From Ferrimonas balearica DSM 9799 (GTDB lineage: Bacteria; Pseudomonadota; Gammaproteobacteria; Enterobacterales; Shewanellaceae), in assembly GCF_000148645.1 (NCBI RefSeq), contig NC_014541.1, positions 3,061,139-3,125,138 on the forward strand: a stretch of DNA of 64,000 nt, read 5' to 3'. How positions within the stretch are numbered: position 1 is the first letter of the stretch; each line of letters begins with the position of its first letter. A program made the translations under genes and the position numbers. Below the pieces are notes generated by a model, which saw only the letters and a list, made by a program, of their open reading frames with translations, searched no databases and was not told the origin of the DNA. Positions 57,572 through 64,000 of this stretch are shown here, piece by piece.

Positions 57572-58278
57572 GGTGGGTCCCTATCAAAAGGCGGACAAAA
57601 AGAAACCCACTGTAAAAGGCGTGGCTGAACGGCAGCTCAACGGAAAAACCGAAAAATCGGTGTAATTTCGCCGACTTGTATCCAAATATGCAGAAAACGC
57701 AATTCCGACACATCCCCTTGCAAAGCCCAACCCAGGCGCAACAGTCCCCTCACCGATCGCTTGCATCCACCCTCAGCCAGCGACACCGGCAACAATCCCC
57801 ACCAAGGCGGCCACGCCACCTCAGCGCCATCGCAACATACCGGTGAAAAAGCAAAAAAAAGGTTCTTCGCGGATTAGCAGGAAAGAAGGCAGAAGCGATT
57901 TCTCCAACAAAATACCTTTTCATGGTCTCTGCTCACCTTGAGGGATTGATGCTGTTTCCGAATAAGAATGAGCACCCAGCTATCACGGCTCAGCCGTCCA
58001 CCAAAGGCCGACTCGCGGCGCTGAGCGGGAACGACTGGGAGTGAAGCCGAGGGCCAGGGATGGCCCGAGTGCCAGTCGAGCAGGGATGCGAGTCTGGCCA
58101 GTGCTGAACGGGAAGGAATGGGAGCGAAGGGCTTTCGCCGCGCCGGAGGCAGGGGTGTCAAGAGCGGGGCGCGCAGCCGGGCAACGCCCTTCTGGTGCCC
58201 GCCGGGGCATCCCGGCAATGGCTCGGTAGGTGGAAACGGGCTCGGAGCCAAGGTTCCCACGGAAATATGCGATGAACC
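57572..58278. other. Intergenic region between the RND operon and aceA, with a diverged direct repeat
   Basis: About 700 bases without a supported gene. It should carry the RND operon promoter (minus strand, 57580-57900), not placed. From 57980 to 58260 the sequence becomes GC-rich and repetitive. A 27-base unit at 58020-58046 recurs at 58103-58129 with 4 mismatches (core GGGAA..A.TGGGAG.GAAG), and there are GGCC-rich palindromes such as GGCCAGGGATGGCC. Confidence 0.5.
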
Positions 58279-58307
58279 AAAAAAAAGGGGAGGGCCAAAG
58301 CCCTCCC
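58279..58307 (-). terminator. aceBA terminator
   Basis: GGGAGGGC/GCCCTCCC with loop CAAA; on the minus strand followed by CTTTTTTTT. It lies 36 bases past the aceA stop. Confidence 0.92.
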
Positions 58308-58342
58308 AAAGCACAAGCAACGTGGGAACTCGAAGGGAACCG

Positions 58343-59935
58343 TTAGAACTGGTTCATGGTGTTGTCTTTACCGGCTGCTTTCAGCGCCGCGTCACCGGAG
58401 AAGTACTCCTTGTGATCATCACCCATGTCGGAACCGGCCATGTTCTGGTGTCTCACGCAGGCGATACCCTGACGGATCTCCTTACGCTGTACCCCGGACA
58501 CGTAAGCCAGCATGCCTTGGTCACCGAAGTAGCCTTTGGCCAGGTTGTCGGTGGACAGTGCCGCGGTGTGGTAGGTCGGCAGGGTAATCAGGTGGTGGAA
58601 GATGCCAGCTTCGCGCGCCGCATCGGCCTGGAAGGAGCGGATCTTGTCATCGGCTTCCACCGCCAGTTCAGTGTCATCGTACTGGGCACTCATCAGGTTG
58701 GTGCGGTCGTAAGCGGACAGGTCGCGGCCGGCCGCTTCCCAGGCATCGAACACCTGCTGACGGAAGTTCAGGGTCCAGTTGAAGGAGGGGCTGTTGTTGT
58801 AAACCAGCTTTGCATTGGGGATCACCTCGCGGATGCGATTAACCATCCCGGCAATCTGGCCAACGTGCGGCTTCTCGGTTTCAATCCACAGCAGGTCAGC
58901 GCCGTGCTGCAAAGAGGTGATGCAGTCCAGCACCACCCGGTCTTCACCGGAACCTTTGCGGAACTGGAACAGGCCACTGGCCAGACGGGAAGGCTTCAGC
59001 AGTTTGCCGTTGGCCTTCACCACCACATCACCGTTGGCGATGTCGTCAGCGCTCTCGACGTACTCACCGTCGAGGTAGCTGTTGTACTGGTCGCCCAGAT
59101 CGCCCGGCTCGTTGGTGACCGCAATCTGCTTGGTCAGGCCGGCACCCAGGGAGTCGGTACGGGCAACGATAACACCGTCATCCACCCCCAGCTCCAGGAA
59201 GGCGTAGCGAACGGCGCGGATCTTGGCGAGGAAGTCGGCGTGGGGCACGGTGACCTTACCGTCCTGGTGACCACACTGCTTCTCGTCGGACACCTGGTTT
59301 TCGATCTGGATGCAGCAGGCGCCGGCTTCAATCATCTTCTTGGCCAACAGGTAGGTGGCCTCTTCGTTACCAAAACCGGCATCGATGTCGGCAATGATCG
59401 GCACCACGTGGGTCTGGAAGTTGTCGATCTGCGCCTGCACTTCGGCTTCTTTGGCCTTATCGCCAGCCTCACGGGCCGCATCCAGCGCACGGAAGTAACC
59501 GCCCAGCTCGCGAGCGTCCGCCTGGCGCAGGAAGGTGTACAGCTCTTCAATCAGCGCGGCCACAGAGGTCTTCTCATGCATGGACTGGTCCGGCAGCGGG
59601 CCGAACTCACTGCGCAGCGCCGCCACCATCCAGCCGGACAGGTACAGGTAGCGACCCTTGGTGCTTTCCAGATGCTTCTTGATGGCGATCAGCTTCTGCT
59701 GACCGATAAAGCCGTGCCAGCAGCCCAGGGACTGGGTGTACTGAGTCGGGTCAGCGTCATAGGCGGCCATATCCTGGCGCATGATCGCAGCGGTGTAACG
59801 GGCAATATCAAGGCCGGTTTTGAAACGGTTCTGCGCCTTCATGCGCGCGACGTTCTCGGCGTTTACCCCCCACGTTTGCCCCTGGGTTTCAATCAAGCTG
59901 TTGGCGGTATCAATGTCGTTTTGGTAAGTGGCCAT
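58343..59935 (-). CDS. aceA: Isocitrate lyase
   Basis: 530 residues, the long form seen in Pseudomonas/Shewanella-type isocitrate lyases (E. coli has 434). The catalytic Cys is in EKQCGHQDGKV; Mg-binding residues lie around IADIDAGFGNEEATY. It splits isocitrate to glyoxylate and succinate, the first glyoxylate-shunt step, allowing growth on acetate or fatty acids. It follows aceB by 14 bases in one operon. Confidence 0.97.
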   Translation of the reverse strand: MATYQNDIDTANSLIETQGQTWGVNAENVARMKAQNRFKTGLDIARYTAAIMRQDMAAYDADPTQYTQSLGCWHGFIGQQKLIAIKKHLESTKGRYLYLSGWMVAALRSEFGPLPDQSMHEKTSVAALIEELYTFLRQADARELGGYFRALDAAREAGDKAKEAEVQAQIDNFQTHVVPIIADIDAGFGNEEATYLLAKKMIEAGACCIQIENQVSDEKQCGHQDGKVTVPHADFLAKIRAVRYAFLELGVDDGVIVARTDSLGAGLTKQIAVTNEPGDLGDQYNSYLDGEYVESADDIANGDVVVKANGKLLKPSRLASGLFQFRKGSGEDRVVLDCITSLQHGADLLWIETEKPHVGQIAGMVNRIREVIPNAKLVYNNSPSFNWTLNFRQQVFDAWEAAGRDLSAYDRTNLMSAQYDDTELAVEADDKIRSFQADAAREAGIFHHLITLPTYHTAALSTDNLAKGYFGDQGMLAYVSGVQRKEIRQGIACVRHQNMAGSDMGDDHKEYFSGDAALKAAGKDNTMNQF

Positions 59936-59949
59936 GGTGTGGGACTCCT

Positions 59950-61587
<1,638 letters not shown>

Positions 61588-62270
61588 TCGCCCCTCCACA
61601 CTGGAATTTTCAAATGAAAGTTTAGAACCACGTTTGCGTCCATTGGACTTTGGTGGATTCTGCACCGTCCTGGTGCTCAAGAGTGAAATTTAAGCTGCTT
61701 TATGGTGCATGAAAAATCAAGACAGAAATCACAATAATTTAATAAAGTTGCGTTAAGTCCCTATTTCATGGGCTTTACTGAGCACAAGCAAGATTGGAGC
61801 ATTAACTTTAAACGGCCGTTTCACTGCTTTTGGGGCCTGGCGAAAAAGAAACCGCCAAATGTAGTTTTATTACGTACCTTATTTTCCCGCCGTAACCATT
61901 TGTTGACAAACCACCGCGTTGGCTCAGAAAACTTTTTGCTTAAGCTGCTCGCATCTACGTTTATCCCTGACCTTAACGTTAGCCCTAAACCCCGCATTTG
62001 ACGGGCCTTTGCGGTGATTCTTTTTTAACCTCTGGTTCAAACGCACGTTTAATTGTTACGTTAACGTAAACATACCCTTGGCGAGACTGAGGGATTACCG
62101 CCACAACAGGCTGGCAACGATTGGAAATGAAATACGTCAATCGGATCCGGCAAAGCCGCACCAGGCAAGGGTTTGCAAGGATAGAGGGTCTGACCAATTC
62201 GGTGCAGCGCAGGACGCCAACGCCCTCCCGAAGGGCTCCCCCTGCCACAGTGGATTCTCACCAGACAAGC
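61588..62270. other. Intergenic region upstream of aceB
   Basis: About 680 bases with no supported gene. 61600-61980 is AT-rich. TTTCAAATGAAA (61608-61619), with TTTCA/TGAAA arms, lies 20 bases upstream of the aceB ATG. A TTGACA is at 61903-61908 on the plus strand without a good partner. A perfect 14-base palindrome lies at 62056-62069 (listed separately). 62080-62270 is more GC-rich but holds only short frames without ribosome sites. Confidence 0.45.
62056..62069. promoter_or_regulatory. Perfect palindrome upstream of aceBA, candidate operator
   Basis: TTACGTTAACGTAA is a perfect 14-base palindrome. It resembles MerR-type LiuR operators (TTnACGTnnACGTnAA-like) as I recall them from gammaproteobacteria with branched-chain and acetyl-CoA metabolism. 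It is 470 bases from the aceB ATG, so the link is uncertain. Confidence 0.35.
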
Positions 62271-62301
62271 ACAAAAAAGGGCCCGCTTGAGCGGGCCCTT
62301 T
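62271..62301 (-). terminator. Terminator of the second RND pump gene
   Basis: AAAGGGCCCGC/GCGGGCCCTTT with loop TTGA; on the minus strand followed by TTTTTTG. It lies 18 bases past the stop codon. Confidence 0.92.
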
Positions 62302-62318
62302 GCTGTCAAAAATGACGA

Positions 62319-64000
62319 TTAGGCGCTGGCTTCGCCTTTAAAGCGCTCCCGCATCCGCTGCAACACGACATAGAACACCGGAACCAGCAGAGTGCCCACG
62401 ATGCCCGCCGCAATCATGCCGCCAAACACCGCGTAACCCAGTGAGTGGCGACTCGCCGCCCCGGCCCCGCTGGCCAGAACCAGCGGCAGCACACCGAGAA
62501 TAAAGGAGAAAGCGGTCATCAGTACTGCCCGGAAGCGCATCCGTGCCGCCTCCTGACCCGCATCGACGATGCTGTGCCCGGCTTCACGCTGCTGCTTGGC
62601 GAACTCCACAATCAGGATGGCGTTCTTCGATGCCATACCGATCAACAGCACCAGACCAATCTGGGTGTAGAGGTTCACGTCGGCCTGAGCGATCAACACA
62701 TTGAGGAAGGCCCCCAACACCGCCACCGGCACCGACAGCATCACCGCCAGCGGAATGGTCCAGCTTTCGTACTGAGCCACCAGGAACAGGTAGGTGAAGA
62801 CCAACGCCAGCGAGAAGATAAAGGGCGCCAGGTTGCCCGCCTGGATCTCCTGGTAGGTCTGGCCCGTCCATTCGTACTGGTAGCCGGAGGGCAGTACCCG
62901 ATCAGCCACCCGCTGCATCGCCGCAATCGCTTCACCGGAGCTGAATCCCGGCGCCGGGATGCCGTTGATGGTGACCGACCCGTACAGGTTGTATCGGGAG
63001 ACCACTTCCGGCCCCAGTGTCGGCGTGACGCTGACCAGTGTGGACAGCGGCACCATCTCACCGGTGGCGGTACGGACGTAGAAGTTGCTGATGTCCTGTT
63101 CCGAGTTGCGGAAATCCATCTCGGCCTGCGCCATCACCCGGAAGGTTTTGCCAAAGCGGTTAAAGTCGTTGACGTACGCCCCGCCCAACATGGTTTGCAG
63201 GGTCGAGAACACTTCCGTCAGCGGGATCCCCAACGCCTTGGCTTTCTGACGGTCGACGTCCACGTACATCTGCGGAACATCAGCCCGGAAGTTGGAGAAC
63301 GCCATGGCGATGGCCGGTTCGTGGTTGGCTTCAATGATCAGCCCCCGCATCACCGACGCCAACTCCGCCGCACTGCGGCCCATGGTGTCCTGCAACACAA
63401 ACTCAAACCCCCCGACGTTACCCACACCGGGCAGCGGCGGCAGGGCAAAGGCCATGGCGTTAACCCGGGGATCCGCGGCGTATTTAGCCTGCAGCGTTTG
63501 CAGAATCACCTTGTCGGACAACTCCGGCGCGGTGCGCTCCTCCCAGGTATCCAGCACCACAATCAGCAGGCCGCCATTGGACGCCACTGAGCCGGTGAGT
63601 ACCGAGAACCCGGACGCGTGAATCACGTTGGAGACACCGGGCTGCTGCAGGGTGAGATCGACCAGATCTTTCATCACCTCTTCGGTCCGGTTCAGCGAGG
63701 CGCCGTCCGGCAGTTGCAGGTCCACCATAAAGCTCTTCTTGTCTTCCGCCGGGACAAAGCCACTGGGCAGTGAGGTGCCCAGATAGCCGGTCGCCCCAAT
63801 CGCGATGACAAACGCCACCATCACCAGAGCCGATTTGCGGATAAGCCCCGCCACCAGCGTGCTGTAGTTGCTGGTCAGACGGTCAAACTGGCGGTTAAAG
63901 GCGGCATGGAAGCCCCGCTCATGCTGTTGCGGCGGCTTCAGCAGCGAAGCACACAGCGCCGGCGACAGGGTCAGGGCGTTAATGGAGGAGATCAGTACCG
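62319..64000 (-). CDS. RND multidrug-efflux pump, C-terminal half (cut by window end)
   Basis: About 560 residues visible; the frame is open to the edge and begins [21 protein letters not shown], which lies just after TM6 of RND pumps, so roughly half the protein is missing. The second porter region ([74 protein letters not shown]) and TM7-12 ([27 protein letters not shown]) are complete. It is related to but clearly distinct from the 53334-56471 pump. The adaptor gene, if present, would be beyond the window. Confidence 0.93.
   Translation of the reverse strand, partial: VLISSINALTLSPALCASLLKPPQQHERGFHAAFNRQFDRLTSNYSTLVAGLIRKSALVMVAFVIAIGATGYLGTSLPSGFVPAEDKKSFMVDLQLPDGASLNRTEEVMKDLVDLTLQQPGVSNVIHASGFSVLTGSVASNGGLLIVVLDTWEERTAPELSDKVILQTLQAKYAADPRVNAMAFALPPLPGVGNVGGFEFVLQDTMGRSAAELASVMRGLIIEANHEPAIAMAFSNFRADVPQMYVDVDRQKAKALGIPLTEVFSTLQTMLGGAYVNDFNRFGKTFRVMAQAEMDFRNSEQDISNFYVRTATGEMVPLSTLVSVTPTLGPEVVSRYNLYGSVTINGIPAPGFSSGEAIAAMQRVADRVLPSGYQYEWTGQTYQEIQAGNLAPFIFSLALVFTYLFLVAQYESWTIPLAVMLSVPVAVLGAFLNVLIAQADVNLYTQIGLVLLIGMASKNAILIVEFAKQQREAGHSIVDAGQEAARMRFRAVLMTAFSFILGVLPLVLASGAGAASRHSLGYAVFGGMIAAGIVGTLLVPVFYVVLQRMRERFKGEASA

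Noticed and set aside
61768-62315. Short frames on both strands upstream of aceB
   Set aside because: None has a ribosome site, conserved motif or coding-like composition, and several overlap the RND terminator.

Overview
This 64-kb window looks like the chromosome of a marine-type gammaproteobacterium with high GC content. Gene content and order (the isc operon, rlmN-pilW-rodZ-ispG-hisS-yfgM-bamB-der, queA-tgt-yajC-secD-secF with acpH alongside, btsSR, aceBA) fit the Shewanella/Ferrimonas part of Alteromonadales, and the GC-rich codon use makes a Ferrimonas-like organism my best guess. That assignment is inference; no rRNA or other marker was available. I saw no tRNA, rRNA, CRISPR array, prophage or insertion sequence.

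Layout. 1-12 kb is an accessory stretch: a truncated subtilase, a membrane polyferredoxin facing a TetR regulator, a large TonB-dependent receptor, a YidB-like protein, a P2-type cation ATPase, an 860-bp spacer with three REP hairpins, a small secreted protein and a YitT membrane protein. 12-19.7 kb holds guaB-guaA, divergent xseA, a flavoprotein oxidase and a diguanylate cyclase. 19.8-28.6 kb is the conserved der/bamB/yfgM/hisS/ispG/rodZ/pilW/rlmN block. 28.8-31 kb has a CNNM/CBS protein, ndk and an unrecognised Rossmann-like gene. 31.4-38.9 kb is the full iscRSUA-hscBA-fdx-iscX operon with a near-consensus IscR box, flanked by trmJ and suhB. 39-45.2 kb holds a 58-residue membrane protein, an orphan NirD-like protein, psiE, yecH and a pyruvate-signalling module: btsS, btsR, an IHF-alpha-like gene and a CstA-family transporter. 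45.3-53.3 kb has a CysG-type protein with a decayed methyltransferase remnant, a DUF2007 protein, secF-secD-yajC-tgt-queA and acpH. 53.3-64 kb has an RND pump with its adaptor, the glyoxylate-shunt pair aceB-aceA, and the C-terminal half of a second RND pump.

Most notable. Between the IHF-alpha-like gene and the CstA-family gene (43447-43618) lie nine copies of an 8-base motif, RCCGCTYR, on the same strand, spaced 20 or 21 bp apart, so all on one helical face. The motif and spacing match what I recall for the E. coli BtsR (YehT) operator, which has two copies. The array ends about 35 bp before the best -10-like sequence of the transporter gene. The local picture is a complete circuit: sensor kinase BtsS, LytTR regulator BtsR, a DNA-bending protein, an enlarged operator and the transporter it probably controls.

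Other points worth checking are the decayed CysG methyltransferase, the inverted REP cluster, the tandem IscR-like boxes upstream of iscR, the orphan NirD-like protein, an unexplained terminator near 39.2 kb, and several genes too small for routine calling.
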